A stretch of DNA of 64,000 nucleotides, taken from Turnera subulata (lineage: Eukaryota > Streptophyta > Magnoliopsida > Malpighiales > Passifloraceae). How positions within the stretch are numbered: position 1 is the stretch's first letter; each line of letters opens with the position of its first letter. The position numbers and the translations under genes are program-made. The stretch spans positions 1-64,000 of the forward strand of contig JAKUCV010001942.1 in assembly GCA_028386065.3 (NCBI GenBank), in the 5' to 3' direction. The notes beneath the pieces were generated by a model, which worked only from the letters and a program-made list of their open reading frames with translations, did not search any database and had not been told where the DNA came from. Of the stretch, positions 20,345 to 32,925 are shown in pieces.

Positions 20345-23170
20345 TGAAACGCCCCGACCCGTATTTACCGTACACAGTAAACATGTGCCGGAACTGTGAC
20401 GATCCAACCAAACCAAGCCCAGCATACAGTGTATACAACAATAACTTGGGCTCAACATCCCAAAAATAAAAACATCAATAATAACTCAACCGGCCCAATG
20501 GCCCAATAATATCAATAAACTGCACAGCGGAAGACTTAATAACTCACAAAAACACTGTATGCGACATAGATGCAAACTATGGATCCAAGTCCTGTCCAAG
20601 GGATAACGCCGCAGCCTGTCTGGAATGCACCAAACCTGTACCACAAATAACACATCCTACGGGATGAAAGCCTGCAGGTGAGGGGTGAGTCTGAAGTGCT
20701 CACCGACGAAGGATAGACAATCAATATGCACACCATAAATTACTCAAGTCGAAAACAAGTAAAAACCGCTAAACCAAAAGACAAGACCCAAAACCGGTCC
20801 AAGACAAAAAAAAAAAAAAACTTAAACAAAAACTGATTTCCAATTTTATCTTTCCGGGCCCCGTCACGGACAAGTTAGAGGTCAGACCTGGTTATCAACA
20901 TATTCCGGGTGCCAGACCAAATCCAAGAGAACCTAGGGATCGACATCCCAAAAATACGAACCCAGGGATAGACATCCCAAAAATAATCACGGGATAGACA
21001 TCCCAAGCATAGACATGCTTATCACAAGTAACCCAGGTCATGGCCACCACAAAACAATATTAAACCATCGAGTCGTACCACTACTTATCACGTGACAATT
21101 ATATTATCATCAAAATCAAATCACAAGGATCAACATCCCTAACCAAAATACCGGGATAGACATTCCTATCCAAAATCAAGGATCGACATCCTTATCATAA
21201 TTTATTATTCATTCCGTTATACTTATACCAAAAGATTCAAAGACAAACGTCCAAAAACCAATCACAATACTGGGATAAACATCCCGACAACAATCAAGAC
21301 AATGGGATAAACATCCCAGACCAAACCACAGCAAATGCAACATCCAACAAAGCAATAATCATCAGACATAATAACCGAGTAATACAGGCACATATTGAAG
21401 GAAATCCATCCTCACCTTGGCCAATTACTCAACTCCGGAGACAATGTCCGGTCCGAAGCTGGCTCCTCGGGAAACTGCCCGATATCCGAACCTATACAAC
21501 AAAACAATATATGTTCACATAAGATGCACACAAGAGTATGCCGTGATGCCAATACTGCGAAATAACCCATCCCGGTTCATATCATTTATTATCATCTTTT
21601 ACTGAAAATATTATACCGTACGTATATCCGAATATAATTTCGGTACCATACTTTAATTAAAACTTTTTTTATAATATTTTCATAACTTAATTATACTTTG
21701 TCTTCCAAAATAATAAAAAATATATTTTTCCTAGAAATTATATCATATATATGTATTTTCCAAAATAATTTCATAAAAATTATTTACCATAATATTATTT
21801 TCTAAAAGAAAATAATTATGCATGTATATATATTTTCCCAGAAATATAACATATTTATATAATATTCCAGAAAATATTTTCATAATACATAACTTTTCCA
21901 AATAAACATAATATTAATTTTTCAAACAAATATAGTTATTTTAATTTTCAAGGAATCAAGGAATATATATATTTATATATACACATGTATTCTAAAACAC
22001 TATAATTAAAACCTTTTATATTTTTCTCAGAATAATATATATTTTTTTTCAAAAATAATTTTATTCCAGAAAATAAATGAATATATATATATGTTATTTC
22101 TTTTTTTTTAACTAGACTGGGCCATGAACAGTGAGCCCATGCCCAGCCCAGAAACAAAAACAGTCCAACAGGGTGAGGCCCAACTGCCCAGGCCCAATCC
22201 GTAAGACCCAACCCAAATCACAAACCAAGCCCAACCCAGAACCCATAGCTAACTCGGGTCAACCCGCGACCCGCGATCCACATCCGGGTTGGAATCCCCT
22301 CAAACGGGTCTGCTCACCTGGGGGGGGCACTGCAGACGACGGCGCAGCACAGGACGTGGGGCGGCTGGCGATGAGGGCGGCTGACGATACGACGTGCCGC
22401 GATGGCTGTAGGAGAGGAGGAGGCAGCGGCTTGCTCGTCGTCGGGTATGGATCTCCTCACGGCGGCATCGGGTTCTGCTGTGGCGAGACACGGCCGGGGG
22501 AAGACGACGGCAGCAGGAAGGATGGGGCGACTTGCTGCGTTCGGTGGCGGAAGGAGAGGCGATCGTTGCAGGCTCGGCAGGGAGTGGCGGCGCGGCTGGG
22601 GAAGAAGGAAAGGGGATGGTGGTGGTGGCTGGCTGCGGTGGCTCCTTCCCCCTCTCTCTTTTTTTTTTCTTTTTTTTCCCCCCTCTTTTTTTTCCTTCCC
22701 GATTTCCATTTCTTTTTTTCCTTCTTTTTTTTCTTTTTTCCTCTCTTTTTTTTTCCTTCCTTCTTTTTTCTCTCTTCTTTTCTCTCTTTTTTTCCTTCTC
22801 ATCTTCTTCTCTTCTTCCTTCCTCTTCACCGATTCCTGCTTTAAACTGTTTTTTTACTATTCAACATGAAGCTTCAATAATGCAGCTTGTCTGCATTACG
22901 GAGCGAGTCCGGTCCGAACCAGAAAATAACTGATACCCCTTTAGTTATTTTCCGGTGTGATTTTTCTGAGGATTTTGGGACCCGAAAAAAATACCGACTT
23001 AGGCCCGAAAAATCCACGGAAAAATTTCGAGCGCGGGAAAACCCTCGATTACGAAAAACGATGCCCGATTTACCTTGAATTAATTACGCAAGATTAATTC
23101 AACGGTAAATCACGGTAAAAAGACTTTTACAGTCCCGGTAAAAATCCAAATTTTTACCCGGGCTGTTACA
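20345..23170 (-). mobile_element. Solo LTR of a Tekay-like element, 2826 bp
   Basis: It starts tgaaacgccccgacccgt, ends gggctgttaca, and is flanked by CCATT on both sides (20340-20344 and 23171-23175). It contains the dyad array (for example 20936-20949, 21005-21020, 21178-21193), an AT-rich core (21600-22100) and a GC-rich block (22250-22640). A T/C tract lies at 22655-22850. No internal region adjoins it, so the element was reduced by LTR-LTR recombination. Confidence 0.92.
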
Positions 23171-24115
23171 CCATTGGCTCGTCTCCAATCTCCACTTCTG
23201 TCTCAAGCCCTGGTCCTAGGTGATGATTCCTAGTTAGGCATCTATGTGACTCTCCCACTTCTGGGTCCAAATGCATGACATACCACCTAACTTACTGAAT
23301 TGGAAAATTGTTAAGATAGGGGATGCGTTTCCAATTTTCTTGCGTTATGAACCATCTCTAAAAAATGTTTTAGGCTGGCAAGCATTCAACCGAGCTAGAA
23401 TTGAGTTTGATGTGGCGAAACCACTTAGGCCGGGTGTGCACGATTTGGATAGAAATGGAAAGAAAATATGGATCAAATTCAGATATGAGAGGATCAAAGA
23501 ATTCTGTTTCCGCTGTGGATTGATAACGCACGCTCAAAATAAAAAAGGCCCAATGAAGTAACAGAAGTACCTGAGGAAACAAGCTATAACCCCTGGATGA
23601 GAGCTAAGGAGATTTTTGGAAAACACTATTCTGGAAAGCGGTCTCTTGAGAAAGGGTCTCTTCAAGGAGATGGAGTTGGTAAGTCCACAGCTTCAGGCGC
23701 GCATCCTGCCAAGGAGCCAACTCTTGTACCATCCCCCATAATTGTGGAGAAGAGAGGTGACTCTGGAAAAAATGGTTAGAATAGCGCAAAGGGGAGCAAG
23801 AAGCGTAAAGCATGCAGAGAACCGACGATCTCGCCTGTCTATGAAGCTACCAGAGAACATCATGCTGAGATTGTCAACACTGTGGCTGTAAATGTGGAAG
23901 AGTTAGATGCACCAACCCCTGCGCACGCATCAGCCTCTAAACCGTCTTGGAAGAAATTAGCGCGCTCTACAAAGGTGTATCACCGTGCAACTGCAGAGGA
24001 ATTAGTTAGGGATTACGAGTTGTCCCAATGGGCAAAGGAAGACGAGGATGCAAGGGCAAGGGGAGAAGAGGATGGTGGTGTCCTCTTAAACTCCCCATCT
24101 ACAGCTTACAAGTGA
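23171..24115 (+). pseudogene. LINE ORF1, C-terminal part with CCHC-type region
   Basis: After a stretch with stops (23176-23270) the frame MHDIPPNLLNWKIVKIGD runs to 23561. It includes FDVAKPLRPGVHDLDRNGKK and FRYERIKEFCFRCGLITH, the zinc-knuckle region conserved in plant L1 ORF1. Low-complexity Lys/Glu-rich frames follow (23597-23779 and 23882-24115). With 20071-20344 this forms one decayed ORF1 split by the solo LTR. Confidence 0.7.
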
Positions 24116-24757
24116 TGCGTGGCGACAATCAGGCAGATTGACATGGAGGTCAACCTGGCTTGGCTTTTTTGTCACCCTTGGATGAGAAATCATAACCTCT
24201 CCAATTTTGGGTTGTGATTTTTTGCTTTTGTTAAACCTCCGAGATATCTTTTGATGTCAGTTATGATCTGCGGAGCAATGACTAGGTATATGACGGTCTC
24301 AGGTGACCCAATTGGAGGCTTTTGGCTTAATCTTTCCTTGAGTGTGTATGTTTTTGTGTGTGTAGGAATGGTAAGAAAATACAGGAAGAGGAACAAGGTT
24401 TTCATGGTGTTCAAACTATCTCTCTGGCCAAAGTATAGAGGGAACTTTAGTTCCCAAGCGGATTCCTCTACTTTCAGTAAAGGTGATGTTGCTCACACCA
24501 CGATGGATCAACTTTTACTGTCAGTTGAAGATCCTTGTTCTCACTTCCTGTTCCAAAAGAAACTGCCTATATAGGATTTGTTATACCTTTTTCCGCTAGC
24601 TTTTTTCAAGAGCAATGTTTTTTTGTTCTCACCATGTGTACCAATGCCCTTTTTCGGTTGCTTAAACCACGTTGGGGTTATGGTTTGGACTTATGCTTTT
24701 ATTTCAGATAACTGTAATATTTGTTACTATGTTTGGATATTTTTTAAGTAATATTAT
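24116..24757. other. Unassigned sequence after LINE ORF1
   Basis: No endonuclease or RT motif is seen where ORF2 would be expected. A 107-residue frame at 24251-24574 has no recognisable domain. The T-rich end (from 24600) resembles a LINE 3' UTR. The last five bases (24753-24757, ATTAT) are the left target duplication of the next solo LTR. Confidence 0.4.
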
Positions 24758-25159
24758 TGTAACGCCCCGGATTTTCAAAAATTAATTTACGGAAATTTTC
24801 GGAATTTTTATTCCAATTTAACCTCGATGGATTTCCGAGTTTTTGGTTAAGGAAAAATAAATCAATTTCTTAGGAATTGTCAATTTGGAGTTGGAATTGC
24901 TCTTGGTTCGGGTTCGGTGCAAAACGAATTCAAGATCAGAGTGAAACGCGAAGTCGATCGTTGTTTCAATCGAAACTACCTAGTTTTGAAATAGTAAAAA
25001 AAAAAACTCGTTGACCAGGCAGTTGACCGCGCCTAAGTGGAACGACAGGTCGTCCACTAGGGCGGCCAAACCCTAGCCGCTCCCCTCCTTCTCTTTTCTT
25101 TTCTCTTTTCTTTTTCTTTCTCCCTTCTCCCTTCTCTTCTCTCCCGACGGCGCCTCCCT

Positions 25160-25202
<43 letters not shown>

Positions 25203-25706
25203 CCTCTCGCCATCGTCTACACCACAACCCCCTGTCCTTCACGCCCCGTCATCTCCCTTTCCTTCAGGTCGCCGCCGCCACCACCGCGGGTTGCAGAGGA
25301 GACCGAGACGAGGGCAGGCTTGTACGAGATCGACGAGGCCACCTGCATGTGGTGTCTTCGTCTTCTTCGTGAGACTTGCTGGTTGGTTGTCCCTCCGAGC
25401 TGTGCGGTTGTGAGCTCGAGGCTAGACCGGTGCTGGCAGCGAGTTAATTCCAGTAACCACCCCTGCAGCCACTCTTTCCCTTAAATCAATTTTATTTTGT
25501 TTTGGTTTTTGGTGGTGGTGACGAATCGGGGTGGTTTTGGTGGTTGATTTTTCCGAGCAGTGGATTGCGTTGCTGGACGAGATTGGGGTTGGTATCGTTC
25601 GGCGGATTCGTGCAGGTTGTTGTTTGTGCACAGGTGAGCTCTGTTTCGGTAAGGGATTCTAAGTTCTTTCTTCTTCTTCCTTTTTCGTTGATGTTGTAGT
25701 TGATGG

Positions 25707-26163
25707 TGATATGGATAAGCCCACCTGGAGAAGGCCCAATGCGTTTAGGAGACTTGGACCCGGCAGAAGAAGGAAGGAGAAGGTCCATCTCGCGGAACCC
25801 AGACGTCATAGGGAACGTCAGCAAGTAGGGTCCGTGTGGAATATTCTTGAGGAGCTGAAATATGGAGGACAGCTGTGCCAGAGGTGCCTTGCTCAAGAAG
25901 AATGAAGGAGAGCCACACAATGAGAGTGGATGGAAGTGAACAGTGGCCTTAGGATGAGGGGCACGTGTGGACTAATGTGTATAAACACATAGAGAAGCTT
26001 TAAAACCCTAAGGAGAGAGGGCATTGTAAAAAAAGCTAGGGGCTGAGAGTTCTCCCTTCTCTATTCACTGTAAACACCCTTTTCATCAATAAAAATTTCC
26101 TTTTTTGATTTTCTAGTTTCTTTCCTGTTGATTCCCAAGTTTACAAATTTCTTGGTCATATCA
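25707..26163 (+). repeat. 5' LTR of the Tat element
   Basis: The 457 bp run TGATATGG ... GGTCATATCA. A TATAAA box lies at 25980-25985 and an AATAAA poly(A) signal at 26088-26093, defining U3-R-U5. In the 3' LTR the poly(A) signal reads GATAAA. Confidence 0.95.
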
Positions 26164-26165
26164 AG

Positions 26166-26183
26166 TGGCGCCGTCTGTGGGGA
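26166..26183 (+). promoter_or_regulatory. tRNA primer-binding site of the Tat element
   Basis: TGGCGCCGTCTGTGGGGA starts two bases after the 5' LTR. This is the conserved PBS type of plant Tat/Athila-group elements. I do not assign the priming tRNA with certainty. Confidence 0.85.
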
Positions 26184-26210
26184 TCTGACGAGAAGCCAGC
26201 TCGCACCGAA

Positions 26211-28745
26211 ATGAGCTCTAAACGAAAACTTTATTTTGAGGACGAGGGAGACGACTCTCCGCCAGCTTACTATTCGCCCTATGACTTCTCGGCCCTTGAC
26301 CATGGTAGGGGAAGCGCAGCCAGGACAGGGGTTAGAGGGCCGACGAGGGGGCTTAACCTGGAAGTCTTTGAAGCATAGCTGCAGGGAGCCTTAGAAAGTC
26401 TCAAATACTTGAAGAAGGGAAAAGCGCAGGTGATCAGCGATGGATCCGAGGCAGAAAGCAGTGAAGATGAAGATCAACCCTCCGAATTCATGAGAGATGC
26501 GAGAAAGGTTCGGGGATATGGCGGCCTCGAACCACGAGGTACTCAAAACACACCCCAAAGGAGGCTGGAGGAAGAGAAGAGCCATCCAGAAGGGGAAAGG
26601 GGCTATCTTGAGCCTGAAAGGAGCGACCTTGGTGGAGAAAGGTCCGATCTTGCACGACGGGGTACCAAGAGTACGCCCAGGAAGGAAGTTGGCATTGAAA
26701 GGAGCGACCTTGGTGGAGAAAGGTCCGATCTTGCACGACGGGGTACCAAGAGTACGCCCAGGAAAGAAGTTGGCGTCGAAAGGAGCGACATTGGTGGAGA
26801 AAGGTCCGATCTTGCACGACGGGGTACCAAGAGTACGCCCAGGAAAGAAGTTGGTATTGAAAGGAGCGACCTTGGTGGAGAAAGGTCCGATCTTGTACAA
26901 CGGGGTACCAGGAGTACGCCCAAGAAGCGAGTAGAATTCGAAAATGATGACCTTGGAGGAGAAAGGTTCGATTTCACGCGACAGGAGGCAGGGTATACCC
27001 TTAGGAGGGGAGTTGGTGTCGAAGAGAGTGATACTGATGAAGAAAGGTTGGATCTTGAAAGGCAGCCTGTTGAAAGAGCAGTTAGGATAGAGGTGGAGTC
27101 GGAAAGGCGAGGCCTTTGGAGGCCAGGAAGGGTTCCCGACACAATAGGGGTGGAAAGATATTCTTTTGCAGAAGAAAGGGTCCCGACTCCCCTGAGCCCA
27201 GTGCTGACAGAGAGGGTTCTTCCGAAGACGTTCAAGATGCCAACTTTGGATTCGTATGAAGGGGAAACGGACCCAGCAAGGCATATAGCCCATGTAAGGA
27301 TCACTGTAGGGGCCCAGACTATGGATGACGACATCCTGAGTAGAATGCTAGCTTTGTCTTTGAGGGGTAATGCTCAGGACTGGTACAATGACCTCCCAGC
27401 AGGATCCGTGACTTCTTTTGCAGATCTCTCAAACAAGCTGGTGGACAGGTTCCGTGCCAGCGCTCCTCCAAAGAGAGAGTCCGCATACCTATACCAGATA
27501 AGGCGTGAAGAGGATGAGACCCTACGGTCATATATCACCAGGTTCAATAAAGAAACTATGAAGGTCAAAGACTGCAATATGGGGATAGTCATCGAAGCCT
27601 TAAAAAGGGGAAGCAGGGTTAAGGATTTCTCGAAATCTTTGGCACGGAAGCCTCCGGAGGACATGGCCCAGCTGATGAAGAGGGCTGAGAAGTTCATTAG
27701 GCAGGATGATGAATTCTGGTCGCTCCAGGTGGAACAGCGGGTATCAAGAAGGAATGACAGAGGGGTACCATCCAGAGATAGGGCGGGCCCAGATCGGGTG
27801 CCTGGGAAGAGGCGAAGGGACCCTGACGAGAAGGAGGGTCGGGGTCCAGGAAGGAGAGATGAAGGAGTGGAACCAATAAAGTTTACACCGCTGAATGCCC
27901 CGAGGGGTCAGATTTTGAATATGATGACCACTGAGTATCAGAGAAACACACGATGGCCTCGGCCGATGAGGAACCCAATGAGAGCTGATAGCGGGGCTCC
28001 ATATTGCAATTTTCATAAAGAACACGGGCATGAAACTGAAAATTGCAGGAACTTAAAATATGAAATTGAAAGGTTGATCCGAGAGGGACACCTGAAGGAG
28101 TTCCTAGAAGAGGCCCGGCAACAACCTCAGAGCGCGGAGCAGGGTTCCAAGAAGAGTGAAGGACCGCAAGGTGGCATGCGGGGAACGATTAATGTCATCG
28201 AGGGAAGCTCTGTGGAGAGGAATAGGAAGAGGAAGATAGAGGTAGGGAGTCTGTTCCATGTATTGGGAATAGAAGAAAAAAATCAGGAGGTGACCTTTAC
28301 CAGAGCTGATGTAGAGGGAACAGAATTCCCACATGGAGACGCCATGGTGATAGAGTTGGAGGTAGAGAGGTATGAAGTGAAAAGGGTTCTAGTGGATGCA
28401 GGAAGTTCCTACAATATCATAGAACCAGGGGTGGTAGCTAAGCTGGGGATTAGGTCAGAACGGATTCGGAAGACTCGTGTGGCCTTGTACGGTGCAGGTA
28501 GGAAATCGTTGGAAGTAAAGGGTACTGTGGAACTCTTACTCACTCTCGGGAAGCTTCCGGCCAAGAGGCCAGAAGTGCAGAATTTCATTATCTGCGAGAC
28601 AGGAACCGCCTACAATATGATCCTCGGGAGGACCTTCCTCTCCGACTTTGGGGCAGCATTGCATCACAATTATTTAGCCATGCGCTTCCCAACTCAGGGG
28701 GTGTTGCTCTCATCAAAGGGGATCAGCGAATGGCAAGAAGGCTAG
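26211..28745 (+). pseudogene. Tat gag-protease ORF with one premature stop
   Basis: The natural start is probably ATG 26211 (MSSKRKLYFEDEGDDS...), shortly after the PBS. TAG at 26376-26378 interrupts the frame; a 778-codon open frame continues from ATG 26409 to 28745. In that numbering, four 27-residue repeats of the ERSDLGGERSDLARRGTKS type occupy about 70-178, a Retrotrans_gag capsid domain about 278-440, and a zinc-knuckle-like YCNFHKEHGHETENC about 531-545. An aspartic protease with active-site LVDAGSS lies near 658. Its 3' end overlaps the pol frame by 16 bases. Confidence 0.88.
26616..26940 (+). repeat. Four 81-bp tandem repeats in gag
   Basis: The unit containing gaaaggagcgaccttggtgg recurs with 81-base period from about 26616 to 26940, encoding four near-identical 27-residue charged repeats. 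The copies differ by few bases, suggesting recent expansion. Because 81 is a multiple of three the frame is kept, and long antisense frames also stay open as a by-product. Confidence 0.9.
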
Positions 28746-31700
28746 CAGCCCTGGATCAAGCGGAGGTGCCGGTAGGCCGTACAATAGAGCAAGGAAAACC
28801 CTCTGAAGGAATCGAAACCCTAATGGTCGAGGGATCTTTTGAGAGTGAGAAGAGGAAGGGTAGCATGGAGCCAGAGGAAACAATGCCCATTCCAGTGAAG
28901 GAAGAGGAATCGGAAAAGAGAACTCACAGGGGTGTCTTGATGAAGGAGAATGAACTCAGAATGCTACAAGAACTGTTAAGAGAGCACATGGGGGAATTCG
29001 CTTGGTCAGCAGCTGATATGCCTGGGATAGATCCTGAAGTGGCGTGCCACAGGCTGAATGTGAGAGAGGGAGCGAAGCCTGTCATCCAAAAGAGGAGGAA
29101 ATTCGCTGCGGAAAGAGGAAGAGCTATCCAAGAGGAGGTAGACAAATTAATTGCAGCCGAAGCAATAAGAGAGGTGCAATATCCGGAGTGGTTGTCTAAC
29201 GTGGTGTTGGTAAAAAAGGCAAATGGGAAATGGCGCATGTGCGTAGATTTTACCGTCCTGAATAAGGCCTGCCCGAAGGATTGTTACCCCCTCCCCAATA
29301 TTGACCAGCTAGTGGATGCAGTGGTAGGGTACGAGTACCTGAGCTCCCTGGACGCAAATTCAGGATATCATCAGATTCCCCTGCATGAAGGGGATCAGGA
29401 GAAGACCTCATTCATCACTGATAAGGCGACTTACTGTTATGTTGTCATGCCATTTGGACTCAAAAATGCCAGAGCAACCTATCAGCGGTTGGTTAATAAA
29501 ATCTTTTCTGCCCTCTTGGGAAGAAATATGGAAGCTTACGTCGACGATATCTTGGTGAAAAGCAGAACCTTCGAACAACATATCAGTGACCTGAGAGAGG
29601 TCTTGGAGGTGCTGAGGAGATATGGAATGAAGCTGAACCCTGCTAAGTGCTCCTTCTGTGTTAAGAAAGCAAAATTTTTGGGGTATATGGTGAGCAAAGA
29701 GGGCATCCAGCCGAACCCTGAAAAGATAGGGGCGCTGCTCGAAATGAGATCCCCAAGAACAGTAAAGGAGGTACAAAGGTTGGCAGGAAGATTGACGGCT
29801 CTCAAGCACTTCATCTCTAAGGCAGCTGACAAAGAGCTACCCTTCTTCGAAGTATTGAGAAAGGCGAGGAACTTTCAGTGGTCGGAAGAGTGTGAAAAAG
29901 CGTTCGCTGAAATGAAGGATTATATGGCTCAAGCTCCAACCTTGGCGAGCCCAAAGGAAGGAGAACCCTTGTACTTATATTTGGGCTTCACAGAACAAAC
30001 CATGAGCTCGGTGTTGGTGAGAGAGGAGTCAAGTGTGCAGTACCCAGTGTATTATGCAAGTCAAGTCTTGCAGGGTGCAGAACCCCGGTACCCAAAGATT
30101 GAAAAGCTGGTATACGCAATTGTGATGTCAGCTAGAAAGATGAAGCCTTATTTTCAGGCTCACGGAGTTATAGTGTTAACTGATCAGCCCCTGAGACGTA
30201 TAATGCACAAGCCGGAAGCTGTTGGGTGCTTGGTAAAATAGAGCATGGAATTGAGTGAGCAAGAAATTGAATTCCGTCTGAGAATAGCCATTAAAGCTCA
30301 GGCACTTGCTGATTTCTTGGCGGAAGGAATTTCTCCCTTAGAAGAGCCAACGGAGAAAGTTCAGGGGGTTTGGAAGCTTTACGTGGATGAAGCTAGCAGC
30401 AAGGAGGGTGCTGGGGCAAGAGTCCTCCTCAAAAGTCCTTACGGGGACACTGTGAGGTACGCTTTGAAGCTGAACTTTGAAGCCACAAACAATCAAGCTG
30501 AATATAAGGCATTGCTAGCTGGTCTGAGGTTGGCAAGGGAGATAGGGGCTGGAAGGATAGAAGTACACTCCGACTCGCAATTAGTAGTGGCTCAAATCAC
30601 AGGAACGTTTGGGGTAAAGGAAACCCACTTGATGAAGTATTCTTTGTTGATAAGGGGTGTGATGGACGAAATGAGGAAACAAGGATTGGAGGTATCTCTG
30701 GTGCACGTACCAAGGGATCAAAATCAAGAGGCTGACACATTATCGAAATTGCTCCTGCAGGAGGGTACGGAATTGCCGAAGGAAGTACTGTTTGAAGAAA
30801 TTGATAGACCCTCTACGGAGGAGAAGGGGCAATTGATAGTGGTAGAAGGCGAAAGTACCTGGATGGATCCATTTATCCAATACCTTGAGGAAGGGAAGGT
30901 GTCGGAACAACGTGAGGAAGCTAGAATGCTATTTCGAAAAGTTGGAAATTATGCGTGGGATGGAAAGCAGTTGTACAGGAGAGGGGTCGGAAGTCCATTA
31001 CTTAGATGCCTGACAGAGGCCGAGGGGCGAGAGGTGCTGAATGAAATTCATCAGGGTATCTGCGGGATGCATGCAGGGGCCCGGTCATTAGCAAGGAGGG
31101 TAATCAGGAGTGGGTATTTCTGGCCCTCAATCATAGCAGACTCCCAGGACTTGGTGAAAAAATGCATCCCATGTCAGATTCATAGTAGGGTCGCGAGGAG
31201 CCCGTCGGCATTAAGAAGTCACATAGACTCCCCTTGGCCATTTACTCAATGGGGAATGGATATCTTGGGTCCATTTCCAGTGGCAATGGGTCGAAGAAGG
31301 TACGCCCTGGTGGTAGTTGATTATTTCACCAAGTGGGTAGAGGCGGTAGCTCTGGAGAAAACCACAGCTGAGAAGGTGGTCACTTTCCTTAAACGGAATA
31401 TCTTCGGGAGGTTTGGAGTTCCTTGTGCTATTATAACGGATAATGGGCCCCAGTTTGATAGTAAGAAGCTAAGTGAGTTTTGTGAAGAGTTTGGTGTGAA
31501 GCTGAAATTCTCCTCTGTCAGCCATCCACAAACTAATGGCCAAACGGAGGTGTCAAATAGAATCATTCTAGACGGAATCAGAAAGAAAATTGGGAAAGCA
31601 AAGGGAAACTGGCCAGAGGTGATGGAAGATGTGTTGTGGGCCTACAGGGTTACTGAACGAACCACAACTGGAGAAACTCCGTAAAGGATGGTTTATGGTA

Positions 31701-32131
31701 TTGAGGCAGTGACCCCCGTAGAAATGAAGTTTAAGACGGCCAGGACCCAAGAGTTCACCCAAGTGGAAAACGATGAGGTGATGGGAGAAGAACTAAACCT
31801 CATTGAAGAGACTAGGGATCAGGCTCATCAAGAGGCCATGCTCCATAAGATAAAGGCAGAAAGGTACCATTACAGTAAGGTGAAAGGTGGAACCTTCAGG
31901 GTAGGAGATTTTGTGCTCAGAAAAGTAGAAGCCAAGGGAGAGACCAAAAAAGGGAAGCTGGATCCAAAATGGGACGGTCCCTTCAAAGTCGCAAGAGTGA
32001 TAACTTCAGGGTCCTATCACCTGGAGGGGTCGAGTGGGAAGATGCTACCTCATGCATGGAACTCTGATCATTTGAGGTTGTTTCATATGCCGGACTCGCC
32101 GCAAGATATTTGGGAGTCTATTTCGAGTTGA
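28730..32131 (+). pseudogene. Tat pol ORF (RT, RNase H, archaeal-type RNase H, integrase) with two premature stops
   Basis: One reading frame is interrupted by TAG at 30239-30241 and TAA at 31682-31684. RT occupies about residues 120-330, with ANGKWRMCVDF, SSLDANSGYHQ and catalytic AYVDDILVKS (near 268). The connected RNase H follows to the first stop. After it comes a second RNase H (WKLYVDEASSKEGAGA). The integrase has an HHCC-type finger (HQGICGMHAG ... CIPCQIH) and a DDE core: WGMDILGPF, ITDNGPQF and HPQTNGQTEVSNR. Residues after the second stop (MVYGIEAVTPVEM ...) are the integrase C-terminal part. The frame is -1 relative to gag. All visible catalytic residues are present; only the stops break it. 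Confidence 0.92.
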
Positions 32132-32925
32132 ATGAAAAGGCACAATCTGAGAAGCCTATGTAAATATCTGAATCAAATGAATGAATGAAATGAGGCTTTG
32201 AGTGCCCTTGAAAGAACTCTGCGCAAGAACGGTTGTTTATTTTTCTCAATGCATATAGGCATATAGGGTTCACTTAGTTCATTCAAATTAGTATTGCATC
32301 ATGCACTACATATCATGAGAGTCAGCATAAAAGTAAAAGCCCGCCTTAGAGCGAAAAGATCGCCTAGGGGAATGAAAACGAAATGCCCGGGAGGTGGCAA
32401 AGAAAGGACCTAAAGGGAGTCGCAAAGGCACTCTAAGTCCCTTACTAGCTTGTGAAATAGCAAAAGAAAAATCCCGTAAAGGGGTCAAGAGTTCATAGGC
32501 CAATTAGTACCCAAAAGGCGACCAGGCCGCCTAAAGAGTACATAAATGACCCATGGAGGGGTATAGGCCATAAAATTAACAAAATCCTTAGAATAGGGCT
32601 TTGAAAAAGCCTCGAATGTTGCGAGATGAGGAAGTAAGGAGGAGAGAACCCTCCCAGAACAATTGGAGAAGGCTTTAGGGGAGCTCAAAATTGGGAAGAG
32701 ATCAAAATTCTCGTTGAACAAAAAATACATCAAGGAAATAGACACTACGGATTAAGAAAAAGGAGGCACGCGGATACGATAAGTAGGGAATAAGGATGCC
32801 CAAAGAATAATGAGATCGCATCAGATACCCATACGGGAGGGGTATCGGCAGAAGTCTCAAGGCGACAAAATAGAAAGTTTAGGTTACATAAACGACAGTT
32901 GATAAAATTAAAAATAAAACAAGAA
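32132..32925. other. Non-coding spacer between pol and the antisense gene of the Tat element
   Basis: No conserved protein is encoded. It separates the converging pol and antisense genes, so it probably holds the 3' UTR of the antisense transcript. Confidence 0.6.

Noticed and set aside
25157..25200. (CT)n run as a possible regulatory Y-patch
   Set aside because: It is a simple microsatellite inside an LTR with no gene start downstream.
26391..27334. Long open antisense frames (300 and 243 codons) over gag
   Set aside because: They mirror the 81-base in-frame repeats and the biased codon use of gag, have no domain, and run against a clear capsid gene.
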